Source: Verrucomicrobiota bacterium
GTDB lineage: Bacteria; Verrucomicrobiota; Verrucomicrobiia; Limisphaerales; UBA1319
Length of the DNA stretch: 64,000 bases
Direction of reading: 5' to 3'
Assembly: GCA_022711435.1 (NCBI GenBank)
Contig: JAKLFB010000035.1
Span: 1 to 64,000 of the forward strand
A program made the translations under genes and the position numbers. This document shows positions 7,838 through 16,367 of the stretch, piece by piece. Numbering within the stretch: position 1 is the stretch's first letter; the number at the start of each line of letters is the position of its first letter. Under the pieces are notes generated by a model. It ran no database searches, was not told the DNA's origin, and worked only from the letters and a program-made list of their open reading frames with translations.

Positions 7838-10800
7838 ATGACGAATGGCTGGCGGATTGGGCGGGCTGCCTGGGTTGCGGGCCTTGGGATGGGGTGTTTG
7901 CTGGCGCTGCAGCTCGGCGCGCGGGAGAGCCTCGTTCTGAGCGGCGCCTGGCAGTACCAGGAGGTGGCGCAGCTTCAATACCCGCCGCCCGGCTCGTGGG
8001 AGAGCATCACCGTGCCGGGCTACCTGCAGGGATACAACCGCGAACGCGCGTGGTTTCGGAAAGTGTTTCTGCTGCCGGCTTCGTTTGCGGGGCAGCGGAT
8101 CAGGCTCGAGTTCGGGGGCGTGAAATTCGACTCGAGGGTGTGGGTCAACGGGCAGGCGGTGGGGGGGCGGCTGAACGGCTACGATGCGTTCGGGCTGGAC
8201 ATCACGGGGGCCGCGCTTCCCGGGCAGGCCAATGAACTGCTGGTGGCGGTGAGCGACTGGACGGCGCTGTTCTCGACGGCGGTCTCGTTCGACGGGCTCG
8301 AGCCGGGTGTCAGCCCAAGGAACCACGTGCGCGATGCGGTTCTGGCCCCGATCGGCGGCCGGTATGATCTGTATGGCATTTGGCAGCCGGTCCGGATCGA
8401 GGCGGCGTCCGCGGTCTCGGTGGCGGATGTGTTTGCCATGCCATCGGTGCGCCAGGGCAAGCTCGGGATTCGGATCGAGGTGCGGAACGAGACCGAGGCT
8501 GCGCAACCGGTCGTGCTGAGCAATGCGGTTCGGGATGGGGATGCGGTGGCGCTGGCGCTGCCGGATCAGGCGCTGGTATTGGGCCCGATGACGACCAATC
8601 GGATCGATGTCGAGAAACCGTGGCCGGGGGCGCGGCGATGGAGCCCGGCTGATCCGCATTTGTACGAGATCGAGACCCGGATTGGGATTGGCGATGCGGC
8701 GGCGGACACGGTTCGGACGCGGTTCGGCTTTCGCGAGCTCTGGGCCGAAGGCGAGCATCTGGTATTGAACGGGACGCGGATCCATCTGCTGGCGACGTCG
8801 TGCTGGCCTCCGGCGAGGCCATTCGAGGAGGGGGCGATTCGGCGGATCCTGCTGGATGTGAAGGCGGGGAACAACCAGGCGTTCCGGCTCCACACGCAGC
8901 CTTGGGACAAGGCCTGGTATCGCGTGGCGGACGAGGTGGGGCTGCTGATCGTCGAGGAGGCGGCGGTGTGGTGCGATCCGAGGGCGTACCGGCTGGGGGA
9001 TCCGGTCTTCTGGAAGAACTACGCCGACCACCTCGATGCGGCGGTCCGGCGGGATCGCAATCATCCATCGATCATCATGTGGAGCCTCGAGAACGAGATC
9101 CTGCACTGCGGGGGTGGCTCGATTGCGGCGGGCACGGCAGGCGAGCTTGCCCGGCTGGGCGGGCAGGTGAAGGAGCTGGATCCGACTCGCCTGATCACCT
9201 ACGAGGCGGATCTGGATCCGGGAGGCATGGCCGACGTGATCGGGCTTCATTACCCGCACGAGTATCCGGAGAACCATCTGTGGCCGGACACGGCCTGGTG
9301 GATGGATCAGCCGATTCCCAGGGATTTCGCCCCAGGCGGTCAATGGAGATGGCAGCGGGACAAACCGCTGTATGTGGGCGAGTTTCTCTATGTGCCGGGG
9401 ACGGCGGCGGCGGGTTTCACCATCTTGTTCGGGGACGCTGCGTATGGCGACGTGTCGCGCTGCCGGGATCTGGCCAAGGAGATGACCTGGCGGATGCAGA
9501 TCGAGGCATTCCGGGACTATGGTGTGAGCGCGATGTGCCCGTGGACGATGTTCGAGGATCCGGCTGCGAGCTCGAGCGACCTGGATCTGCGCACGAATCT
9601 CAACCGGCTCTATCAGGCGCAGCGAGCGGCGTATCACCCGAACGCGGTGTTCGTGCGCGAGCGGGACACCCGGTTTTTCCCTGGCGAGCCGGTGGCGCGC
9701 ACGCTGATCGTGCTGAACGACACGCCGGAGCCGGGCCTGTTCACGCTGGAATGGCGGTGCGGAGATCAGACGGGGGCGCGGTCGTTCGCGATGGAGGCGG
9801 CAGGCCGCCGATCCGAGGCCGTGGTGTTTCATGCGCCGGCGGGAATGGGCGCCTTCGACTGGAGCTTCGAGCTCAAGAGAGACGATGCGACCGTGTTCAG
9901 CGATGCTCAGAGCTGCGCGGTCCGGCCGCGGGCGGCGCTGGCGATCCCGGCGGGCATTCGGCTGGGCCTGTTCGATCCGGCTGGCGAGACTGCGGCGCTG
10001 TTTCGCCGGCTGGGCCTGGCGTTCGAGGCGGCGACGAATCTTGCGTCCTACGGATCGAACGACGTGCTGGTGATCGGCCGCAATGCGCTGGCCCAAGACG
10101 GGGTGCTCGAAGTGGGGCGGTCGAGCGCGGCCGGCCGGTGGGAGCAGTTCATGGACGCAGGCGGGTGGATCGTGGTGCTCGAGCAGAGGGCGTATCCGGA
10201 CTGGATGCCGCTGGAGCTGTCGCTGGAGGAATCGGCCTCGCACTTTGCGTTTCCGGTCCAGAGCCATCCGCTGGTCGAGGGGCTGGGGGAAAGCGATCTG
10301 CGGTGGTGGCGGGGTGACCACCGGGTGGCGGACCGGGTTCTGAGGATTCCATCGCGGGGCAACTTCCGCGTGGCGGCGCATGTGGGCTCGAGGAGGGGGC
10401 TCGAATACGCGGCATTGATCGAGGGGGGGATCGGCCGCGGGGGCTTGATTGCCTCGCAATTCCGGCTGGTCGAGCGATTCGATCAAGAGCCGGCGGCGAG
10501 CGCGCTTCTGCAGAGGATACTGAGCTGCGCGTGCGAGCGGCGGCTGACGTGGGCCAGCCGTCCGCTGGGGATTGCGGTCGAGGGCGGATCATCGGCGGAG
10601 CGCGCGCTGGCCGAGCTGGGCGTGCTGGGCGAACCGGTGGCCGGCGGATTGGGGCAGATCGATCCCATGCGCCATCCGGTGGTTTGGATCGGGGGCGGTG
10701 ACACGGTCTGGTCGGAAGCGGCAGAGGCAATGCCGGGGCTGGCCCGCTACGTCGAGCGGGGCGGATGGCTGGTGCTGCATCGGCCGTCCGAGGCCTTTCT

Positions 10801-12184
10801 TGGGGTGGGCGCATCGAGTCTGCTGAGAGGCCTGGAATGGGCTCCGGAGACGGCGGGCTGGGTATTGCGCCGGGCCGTCGAGGGTGACGGATCGCATCTG
10901 ACCAGCCACGACCTGTATTGGGTGGTGGAGGAGGGGAACTGGGATCGGGCGGAGATATTGTCCACCAACGTGGCCCGGCGGGCCTATCGGAAATCGTTCA
11001 ATGCGCCGGTCCTGGGGACGATTGAGGCGGAGGCGATGCCGGTGAAGAGCACGGGGGCGGCGGTTTCGGGCGGCTGGGCGCTCTATTCCAACGGGCATCT
11101 GGCGCAGACGGTCCAGTTCCCGGCGGCGGGCGCCTACCTGTTCGCGGTGGTTGCGCGGGGGACGACGGCGTTGGGGATGGGCCCGCGGCTGGCGCTGCGG
11201 ATCGACGGAGCGGTTGTGGATGCCGTCAGCGTGGCGAGCGGCTCGTGGCAGACCTACTCGATGATGGCGGACGTGACGGCCGGCTGGCATGAGCTGGCAT
11301 TGGTCTTCGACAACGACGAATACCGCCCGCCCGAGGATCGGAATTTGTATCTGGACCAGATCCGTTATGGCCTGGATCCGAATCCGGGGGGCGTGCGGCT
11401 GCTGACCCGGCCGGGGTGTGTGGCGAGCCTGGCGCGCGGGGCAGGCGGGATTTTGCTCGACGAGATATGCTGGGAGGACGAGGAGATGAACCGGGTCAAG
11501 GCGCAGCGTGCGGCGTCGACCATTCTGAGCGATCTGGGAGTGGGATTGCGGGCGCCGATCCGGCTGCGGATCGAGGCGGAATCGATGCGGCCGGTCGATA
11601 TGGCGGCTCTGGCCACGAATGCCGGCGTGGTTTACTGCAACAGCAACGGCCATCTCGAAACGCGCGCGGTTTTCACCGACACTGCGAATTACACATTCGA
11701 GCTGCTGGCTCGGGGCACGCCGGCGGCGGGACTGGATCCGCTCGTCGAGTTGAGAGTGGACGGCGTGAACCGCAAGACGTTCGCGGTGGCGGCGGGATCG
11801 TTCCGAACGTATGCCGTCGAGCTGCGGATCGGGCGAGGTGCGCACAAGGTGGCGATCGCATTTGTGAACGATTATTATGCGCCGCCCGAGGATCGGAATG
11901 TGGCAATCGACCGATTGACCATCACTCCGGAGGCGCCCCCGCGGATGCGGAGGATCGGAATCGAGCCGGAAGGGGGGGAGGTCCAGATTGGATGGGAGAC
12001 ACCGGCGGCAAAGGCTAGCGAGGTTCTGGTGCAGGGCGATTCGGCCGGAACGGCATGGCAGGCCGTCGAGCGGCTCGAGGCAGGGGCGTCGTGGCGGACT
12101 TGGGTGGATGACGGGACGCAGACGGGCGGGCTGCCTGGGGCGTCCGGCCGGAGGTATTATCGGGTGCGGACCGCGGCGCCTTGA
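7838..12184 (+). CDS. Secreted glycoside hydrolase family 2 protein with two C-terminal CBM-like modules
   Basis: Large exported beta-glycosidase of 1448 aa. A signal peptide (to about residue 28, ending LALQLGA) is followed by a GH2 sugar-binding jelly roll (about 30-180), an Ig-like domain and a TIM barrel. The proposed acid/base is E420 (in MWSLENEI) and the nucleophile E515 (in LYVGEFLY). A long middle region follows. Near the C-terminus are two related beta-sandwich modules (about 1060-1175 and 1245-1360), each starting with an EAE/EAM motif and ending PPEDRN-x-x-x-D. These resemble Ca-dependent xylan-binding modules of the CBM36/CBM60 type. The last 80 residues look like a Verrucomicrobia-type C-terminal beta domain (YYRVRTAAP). 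The ATG at 7838 follows the purH stop by 5 bp. An open frame extends far upstream inside purH but is a GC-rich artefact. The substrate is not determined. Confidence 0.88.
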   Translation: MTNGWRIGRAAWVAGLGMGCLLALQLGARESLVLSGAWQYQEVAQLQYPPPGSWESITVPGYLQGYNRERAWFRKVFLLPASFAGQRIRLEFGGVKFDSRVWVNGQAVGGRLNGYDAFGLDITGAALPGQANELLVAVSDWTALFSTAVSFDGLEPGVSPRNHVRDAVLAPIGGRYDLYGIWQPVRIEAASAVSVADVFAMPSVRQGKLGIRIEVRNETEAAQPVVLSNAVRDGDAVALALPDQALVLGPMTTNRIDVEKPWPGARRWSPADPHLYEIETRIGIGDAAADTVRTRFGFRELWAEGEHLVLNGTRIHLLATSCWPPARPFEEGAIRRILLDVKAGNNQAFRLHTQPWDKAWYRVADEVGLLIVEEAAVWCDPRAYRLGDPVFWKNYADHLDAAVRRDRNHPSIIMWSLENEILHCGGGSIAAGTAGELARLGGQVKELDPTRLITYEADLDPGGMADVIGLHYPHEYPENHLWPDTAWWMDQPIPRDFAPGGQWRWQRDKPLYVGEFLYVPGTAAAGFTILFGDAAYGDVSRCRDLAKEMTWRMQIEAFRDYGVSAMCPWTMFEDPAASSSDLDLRTNLNRLYQAQRAAYHPNAVFVRERDTRFFPGEPVARTLIVLNDTPEPGLFTLEWRCGDQTGARSFAMEAAGRRSEAVVFHAPAGMGAFDWSFELKRDDATVFSDAQSCAVRPRAALAIPAGIRLGLFDPAGETAALFRRLGLAFEAATNLASYGSNDVLVIGRNALAQDGVLEVGRSSAAGRWEQFMDAGGWIVVLEQRAYPDWMPLELSLEESASHFAFPVQSHPLVEGLGESDLRWWRGDHRVADRVLRIPSRGNFRVAAHVGSRRGLEYAALIEGGIGRGGLIASQFRLVERFDQEPAASALLQRILSCACERRLTWASRPLGIAVEGGSSAERALAELGVLGEPVAGGLGQIDPMRHPVVWIGGGDTVWSEAAEAMPGLARYVERGGWLVLHRPSEAFLGVGASSLLRGLEWAPETAGWVLRRAVEGDGSHLTSHDLYWVVEEGNWDRAEILSTNVARRAYRKSFNAPVLGTIEAEAMPVKSTGAAVSGGWALYSNGHLAQTVQFPAAGAYLFAVVARGTTALGMGPRLALRIDGAVVDAVSVASGSWQTYSMMADVTAGWHELALVFDNDEYRPPEDRNLYLDQIRYGLDPNPGGVRLLTRPGCVASLARGAGGILLDEICWEDEEMNRVKAQRAASTILSDLGVGLRAPIRLRIEAESMRPVDMAALATNAGVVYCNSNGHLETRAVFTDTANYTFELLARGTPAAGLDPLVELRVDGVNRKTFAVAAGSFRTYAVELRIGRGAHKVAIAFVNDYYAPPEDRNVAIDRLTITPEAPPRMRRIGIEPEGGEVQIGWETPAAKASEVLVQGDSAGTAWQAVERLEAGASWRTWVDDGTQTGGLPGASGRRYYRVRTAAP

Positions 12185-12241
12185 GGCAGGGTGCGCGGGT
12201 CAGCTTCGGTTTGGCTTTGACCTGCGGGCTCTGAAATGAAA

Positions 12242-12264
12242 GCGCCGCTCAAAGCGAGCGGCGC
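12242..12264 (-). terminator. Hairpin terminator between convergent genes
   Basis: A perfect 9-bp stem (GCGCCGCTC / GAGCGGCGC) with a 5-nt loop lies between the stops of the GH2 gene and the PEP-CTERM gene. Read on the minus strand it is followed by TTTCATTTC, so it should end the PEP-CTERM transcript. On the plus strand the downstream bases are not T-rich, so action in that direction is less certain. Confidence 0.6.
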
Positions 12265-12291
12265 AATCGGTCTGAAATGGAAGGCGAGGGA

Positions 12292-12957
12292 CTAGCGCGA
12301 CCGGCGGCGCAAACCCCACATGCCCAGCGTGCCCAAGCCGATCAGCAGCCCGGTACCGGGTTCGGGGATGACGGCGATCGAGCCGAGCAACTGGACTTCA
12401 GCGAATTGGACGCTATTGGCGCCGCCGGTATTCTGAAGATCGGTGACCAGGAGGCGATAGGTGTTGAAATACTGCTCGTTATCAAACGTTTGAATCGCGC
12501 CCAGCCCATAGCGGACAATGTCGGTCGGGAGGCCGCTGGATCCGGTGTAGAGAGTGGTCCATGTTGTGGCGGCGGTGGCGGCGGACATGGCGCTGGCCGC
12601 ATTGGCGCCTTCGAGGCTGACAACGATCGGATCGCGCTCAGGGGCATCATTGGCCGAGATGAACTGGATACCGGTCACGTTGGCGAGCGAGCGGTCCTCG
12701 GGCAATGTGACAATAAAACCAACATTCACCTTCGTGAAATTGAGATACTTGGTCGCCACGCTGCCATCGATGGCATATTGAGGCGCTTCGCCTCCCGGAT
12801 AATCGGTCGATATCGTGCTGACTTGGTCGCCCAGCAGAGCGGCAACGCCAATGATATCGTCTCCGGGCCGCGTCACGTCCACCTGCGCCTGAAGGGAAGC
12901 TGCGGCAACCAGCAATGCAGTTCCCAAAACACATGAAAACTTCATGAACATTTTCAT
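12292..12957 (-). CDS. PEP-CTERM sorting domain protein
   Basis: Small exported protein of 221 aa. It has an N-terminal signal peptide (MKMFMKFSCVLGTALLVAAA), a central beta-rich region resembling a discoidin/galactose-binding fold (YAIDGSVATKYLNF) and a C-terminal PEP-CTERM tail: the IPEPGTG motif, a hydrophobic stretch (LLIGLGTLGMWGL) and RRRSR. PEP-CTERM tails are recognised by exosortase and usually mark surface or exopolysaccharide-linked proteins; no exosortase gene is in the window. The ATG at 12957 has AGGAG seven bases upstream. An in-frame extension to 13110 would run through the promoter and is rejected. The function of the central domain is not known. Confidence 0.9.
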   Translation of the reverse strand: MKMFMKFSCVLGTALLVAAASLQAQVDVTRPGDDIIGVAALLGDQVSTISTDYPGGEAPQYAIDGSVATKYLNFTKVNVGFIVTLPEDRSLANVTGIQFISANDAPERDPIVVSLEGANAASAMSAATAATTWTTLYTGSSGLPTDIVRYGLGAIQTFDNEQYFNTYRLLVTDLQNTGGANSVQFAEVQLLGSIAVIPEPGTGLLIGLGTLGMWGLRRRSR

Positions 12958-13021
12958 AATCGAACTCCTGCAAATTAAGCCACCCGATCTTCGCACCCAA
13001 AGAAAGCTAGATCTTGATCGA

Positions 13022-13049
13022 ATACTACAGATCGAAGGGCGGATGTCAA
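13022..13049 (-). promoter_or_regulatory. Predicted sigma-70 promoter of the PEP-CTERM gene
   Basis: On the minus strand a perfect -35 box TTGACA (13049-13044), a 16-bp spacer and TAGTAT (13027-13022) lie about 65 bp upstream of the AGGAG/ATG of the PEP-CTERM gene. This is one of the clearest promoters in the window. It is predicted from sequence only. Confidence 0.6.
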
Positions 13050-13151
13050 GCCGTATTACGGCACGACGGCGGTTTTTCCTTGCGGATTTTGCGGGGAAGG
13101 CGGAAGGCAAGGGAGCGGTCGGGGCGAAGGCCGTTCTGGCCGGGATAAAAT

Positions 13152-14216
13152 ATGGACATGATACGGGCAGCGGTGGTGGGCGCGTCGGGCTACTCCGGCG
13201 AGGAGCTGGTGCGGTTGTTACTGGGGCACCATCAGGTGGAGCTGGCAGCGGCGACGTCGCGTCAATACTCGGGGCAGACAGTGGCGCAAGTGTTTCCGCG
13301 ATTTGGGGGGTGTGAGGGGGCGCAGCGTCTGCGATTTTGCGAGCCGAATCCGGAGCTGATTGCGCGGCAGGCGCAGGTGGCGTTTCTGGCGCTGCCGCAC
13401 GGGGTGGCGGCGGAGCTGGCGGTGCCGCTGCTGGAGCTGGGGTGCCGGGTGATCGATTTGAGCGCGGATTTCCGTCTGCGGAGCGCGGCGGTGTATCGGG
13501 AGTATTACGGGCACGAGCATCCGGCGCCGGAGCTGCTGGCGCGTGCGGTGTATGGGCTGCCGGAATGGTATGGGGAAGCGATCGGGCGCGCGTCGCTGGT
13601 GGCGGCGCCGGGGTGTTATCCGACGAGCATCCTGCTGCCGCTGATCCCGCTGCTGCGGAGCGGGCTGATCAAGCCGGAGGGGATCATCGCGGATTCGCTG
13701 AGCGGGGTGAGCGGGGCGGGGCGCAAGGCGGAGCTGGACTACCTGTTTGTGGAGTGCAACGAGAGCCTGCGGCCCTATGGGCTGCCCAAGCATCGGCACC
13801 TGTCCGAGATCGAGCAGGAGCTGTCGCTGGCGGCGGGCGCCCCGGTGGTGATCCAATTCACGCCGCACCTGGTTCCCGTGAGCCGGGGGATATTGACGAC
13901 CCTGTATGCGGCGCCGGGGCGGCGGTGGGATGGAGAGGCGGGGATGGGGCGGTTTGGAGAGGAGGTGGCGGCCTGCTACCAGGCAGCCTATGGGGGGTGG
14001 GCGGGCATTCGGCTGCTGAGCGGCAAGGCGCTGCCGGACACGAAGAACGTCGTGGGCACCAACTCGGTCGAGATCGGGTGGCGGCTGGATCCGCGGACGG
14101 GGAGGCTGCTGGTCATGAGCGCGATCGACAATCTGGCCAAGGGCGCGGGCGGGCAGGCGATCCAGTGCGCCAACCTGATGTTCGGGCTCGAGGCGAACGC
14201 GGGGCTGCCCCTCTGA
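13152..14216 (+). CDS. argC: N-acetyl-gamma-glutamyl-phosphate reductase
   Basis: NADPH-dependent reduction of N-acetylglutamyl phosphate to the semialdehyde, the third step of arginine/ornithine synthesis. The protein is 354 aa, typical length. The N-terminal Rossmann motif is AVVGASGYSGEELVRLL. The catalytic Cys is C155 in APGCYPTS, and the conserved His lies in KHRHLSEIEQEL. The C-terminal NLAKGAGGQAIQ block is characteristic. The ATG at 13152 could be replaced by the ATG two codons later (MIRAAVVG). No other arginine genes are nearby. The next gene begins 46 bp downstream on the same strand. Confidence 0.96.
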   Translation: MDMIRAAVVGASGYSGEELVRLLLGHHQVELAAATSRQYSGQTVAQVFPRFGGCEGAQRLRFCEPNPELIARQAQVAFLALPHGVAAELAVPLLELGCRVIDLSADFRLRSAAVYREYYGHEHPAPELLARAVYGLPEWYGEAIGRASLVAAPGCYPTSILLPLIPLLRSGLIKPEGIIADSLSGVSGAGRKAELDYLFVECNESLRPYGLPKHRHLSEIEQELSLAAGAPVVIQFTPHLVPVSRGILTTLYAAPGRRWDGEAGMGRFGEEVAACYQAAYGGWAGIRLLSGKALPDTKNVVGTNSVEIGWRLDPRTGRLLVMSAIDNLAKGAGGQAIQCANLMFGLEANAGLPL

Positions 14217-14262
14217 TTTTGCTGTTGCGCGGCCCGCCATTTTGTCAAGATCCGGGCCTGAT

Positions 14263-15072
14263 ATGAAGAACCTACTGGATCTGAACGGGGAGGTGGCGGT
14301 GGTGATTGGCGCAGCGGGCGTGCTGGCGGGAGCGATTGCCGAGGCGTTTGCCGAGGCGGGGGCCCGGGTGGCCGTGCTCGATCTGAACGCCGAGAAGGGC
14401 GAGGAGAGGGCCCAGAAGATCAACCAGGGCGGAGGCCGCGCCCGGTTCTTTTTCTGCAACGTGCTCGAGCGCGAGACGCTGCGGAAGGCCAATGAAGAGG
14501 TGGAGTCGGCGCTGGGCGCGCCCACGATCCTGCTCAATGGCGCGGGTGGGAACGATCCCAAGACAACCGTCAGCGACGACAATCCGTTCGAGAACATCCC
14601 GCTCGAGAACTGGCGCCGGAACTTCGATCTGAACCTGGTGGGAGGGGCGCTGCTGCCCTGCCAGGTGTTCGGGCCCGGCATGGTGGCGCGGAAGCGGGGC
14701 AGCATCATCAACATCGCCAGCGTATCGGCGCACATCCCGCTGTCGAAGGTCGTCTCCTACTCGGCGTCGAAGGCGGCCGTGCTGAGCCTGACGCGGTTTC
14801 TGGCGCGGGAGTGGGCGCGGCACGGGGTGCGGGTCAACTCGATCACGCCGGGCTTCTTTCCGGCGGAGCAGAATCGGCGGCTGCTGTTCAACGAGGACGG
14901 GACGCCGAACGCGCGGACCCAGGCGGTCTGGAACCACACGCCGATGGGGCGATTTGGGGAGGCGCAGGAGCTGCTGGGGGCGGCCCTTTTCCTGGCCAGC
15001 TCGAAGGCGAGCAGCTTCGTGACGGGGGCCGATATCCGGGTGGACGGCGGGTTTCTGGCGCAAACCATCTGA
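14263..15072 (+). CDS. SDR family oxidoreductase, D-mannonate oxidoreductase (fructuronate reductase) type
   Basis: Short-chain dehydrogenase of 269 aa. It has a variant Rossmann glycine motif (GAAGVLAG, residues 16-23) in place of the usual TGxxxGIG, an NGAGG-type second motif, and the catalytic Y166-x-x-x-K170 in SYSASKAAV. The blocks NPFENIPLENW, TPGFFPAEQNRRLL, HTPMGRFGEAQELLGA and ASSFVTGADIRVDGGF resemble the SDR-type D-mannonate oxidoreductases found in Bacillus-like uronate pathways. That assignment is from remembered family motifs and is probable rather than certain. The ATG at 14263 is preferred to an in-frame TTG at 14242. The gene lies 7 bp before a LarA-type enzyme, which fits joint action on sugar acids. 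Confidence 0.8.
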   Translation: MKNLLDLNGEVAVVIGAAGVLAGAIAEAFAEAGARVAVLDLNAEKGEERAQKINQGGGRARFFFCNVLERETLRKANEEVESALGAPTILLNGAGGNDPKTTVSDDNPFENIPLENWRRNFDLNLVGGALLPCQVFGPGMVARKRGSIINIASVSAHIPLSKVVSYSASKAAVLSLTRFLAREWARHGVRVNSITPGFFPAEQNRRLLFNEDGTPNARTQAVWNHTPMGRFGEAQELLGAALFLASSKASSFVTGADIRVDGGFLAQTI

Positions 15073-15079
15073 GGGGCTT

Positions 15080-16366
15080 ATGTCCGCAACCGATCTGGCA
15101 GCACAACGGACGGCCGCCGGCCGTGTTCCCCTGGGCGCGAACGACGTGGCCGAGGTGGTGGCTCGGGCATGTCCCGAGGCCGGCTATCGCGGCCAAAAGG
15201 TCTTGCTCATCATCCCGGACGGGACGCGCACGGCGCCGGTGGGGACGATGTTCAAGGCGCTGCACGCGCGGCTCGGATCGGTGGCCAGGCAGATGGACAT
15301 CCTGATCGCGCTGGGGACGCACCAGCCGATGAGCGAGGAGGCCATCTGCCAGCGGCTCGAGATCACGCCCGAGGAGCGCCGCGGGATCTACGGCCGCGTG
15401 CAGTTCCACAACCACGCGTGGAACGACCCGCGCGCGCTGCAATCGATCGGCGTCCTGCGCGCCGGGGAGATCCGCGAGCTGTCGGGGGGGCTGTTCGAGA
15501 TGGAGGTGCCGGTCGAGGTGAACCGGCTGGTGTTCGAGTACGATCGGCTGATCATCGTGGGGCCGGTGTATCCGCACGAGGTGGTGGGCTTTTCGGGCGG
15601 CAACAAGTACCTGTTCCCGGGCGTGGCGGGCCAGGGGATCCTGGATTTCTTCCATTGGCTGGGCGCGGTGGTGACCAACGCGAAGATTATCGGCCGGAAG
15701 CAGACGCCGGTGCGCCGGGTGATCGATCGCGCCGGGGCGATGGTCGATGTGCCGAAGCTCTGTTTTGCGATGGCGATGGACGGGCATGATCTGGCGGGCT
15801 TGTTTGCGGGCACGCCGGAGGCGGCCTGGGAGGCGGCCAGCGACCTGTCCGACCGGCTCAACATCGTCTACATGGACCGGCCGTTTCACACGATTCTGTC
15901 ATGCGCGCCGCCGATGTATGACGAGCTCTGGACGGGCGGCAAGTGCATGTACAAGCTCGAGCCGGTCCTGGCGGACGGCGGCGAGCTGATCATCTACGCA
16001 CCGCACATATCGGAGATCTGCGTCACGCATGGCCGGGTGATCGAGGAGGTGGGGTATCACTGCCGGGATTTCTTCCTCAAGCAGTGGGATCGCTACAAAG
16101 GGTATCCGTGGGGTGTGCTGGCGCACTCGACGCATGTGTATGGGCAGGGGACATTCGAGAATGGCATCGAGAAGGCGCGCGCCCGGGTCACCCTTGCCAC
16201 GGCGATCCCGCCGGACACATGCCGCCGGATCAACCTGGGCTACCGGGATCCCAAGACGATCCGGCCGTCCGACTTCGCGCAACGCGAGGCCGAAGGCGTC
16301 CTGTTGGTTCCGCGGGCGGGGGAGATGCTGTATCGGCTCAAGAACCCGCCGGCGTGGGCGGCGTGA
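15080..16366 (+). CDS. LarA superfamily nickel-pincer hydroxyacid racemase/epimerase homologue
   Basis: LarA enzymes use the nickel-pincer cofactor (NPN) to racemise or epimerise 2-hydroxyacids. This 428-aa protein keeps the key features: DGTR (D47-R50), LGTHQPM (H81), and YPHEVVGFSGGNKYLFPG with H166 and K176. The 10-residue spacing equals that of the cofactor-binding His174/Lys184 of lactate racemase. The start ATG at 15080 has GAGGGG upstream. It follows the mannonate-type SDR by 7 bp, so a sugar-acid 2-epimerase (for example gluconate/mannonate) is a better guess than lactate racemase; activity on gluconate is known for some LarA homologues. The cofactor genes larB, larC and larE are not in the window. 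Confidence 0.85.
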   Translation: MSATDLAAQRTAAGRVPLGANDVAEVVARACPEAGYRGQKVLLIIPDGTRTAPVGTMFKALHARLGSVARQMDILIALGTHQPMSEEAICQRLEITPEERRGIYGRVQFHNHAWNDPRALQSIGVLRAGEIRELSGGLFEMEVPVEVNRLVFEYDRLIIVGPVYPHEVVGFSGGNKYLFPGVAGQGILDFFHWLGAVVTNAKIIGRKQTPVRRVIDRAGAMVDVPKLCFAMAMDGHDLAGLFAGTPEAAWEAASDLSDRLNIVYMDRPFHTILSCAPPMYDELWTGGKCMYKLEPVLADGGELIIYAPHISEICVTHGRVIEEVGYHCRDFFLKQWDRYKGYPWGVLAHSTHVYGQGTFENGIEKARARVTLATAIPPDTCRRINLGYRDPKTIRPSDFAQREAEGVLLVPRAGEMLYRLKNPPAWAA

Positions 16367-16367
16367 G

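Noticed and set aside
6989..10486. Minus-strand open frame of more than 1100 codons opposite the GH2 gene
   Set aside because: Low-complexity Arg/Pro/His-rich product with no domain. It lies antisense to purH and GH2, whose families are certain; high GC keeps the frame open.
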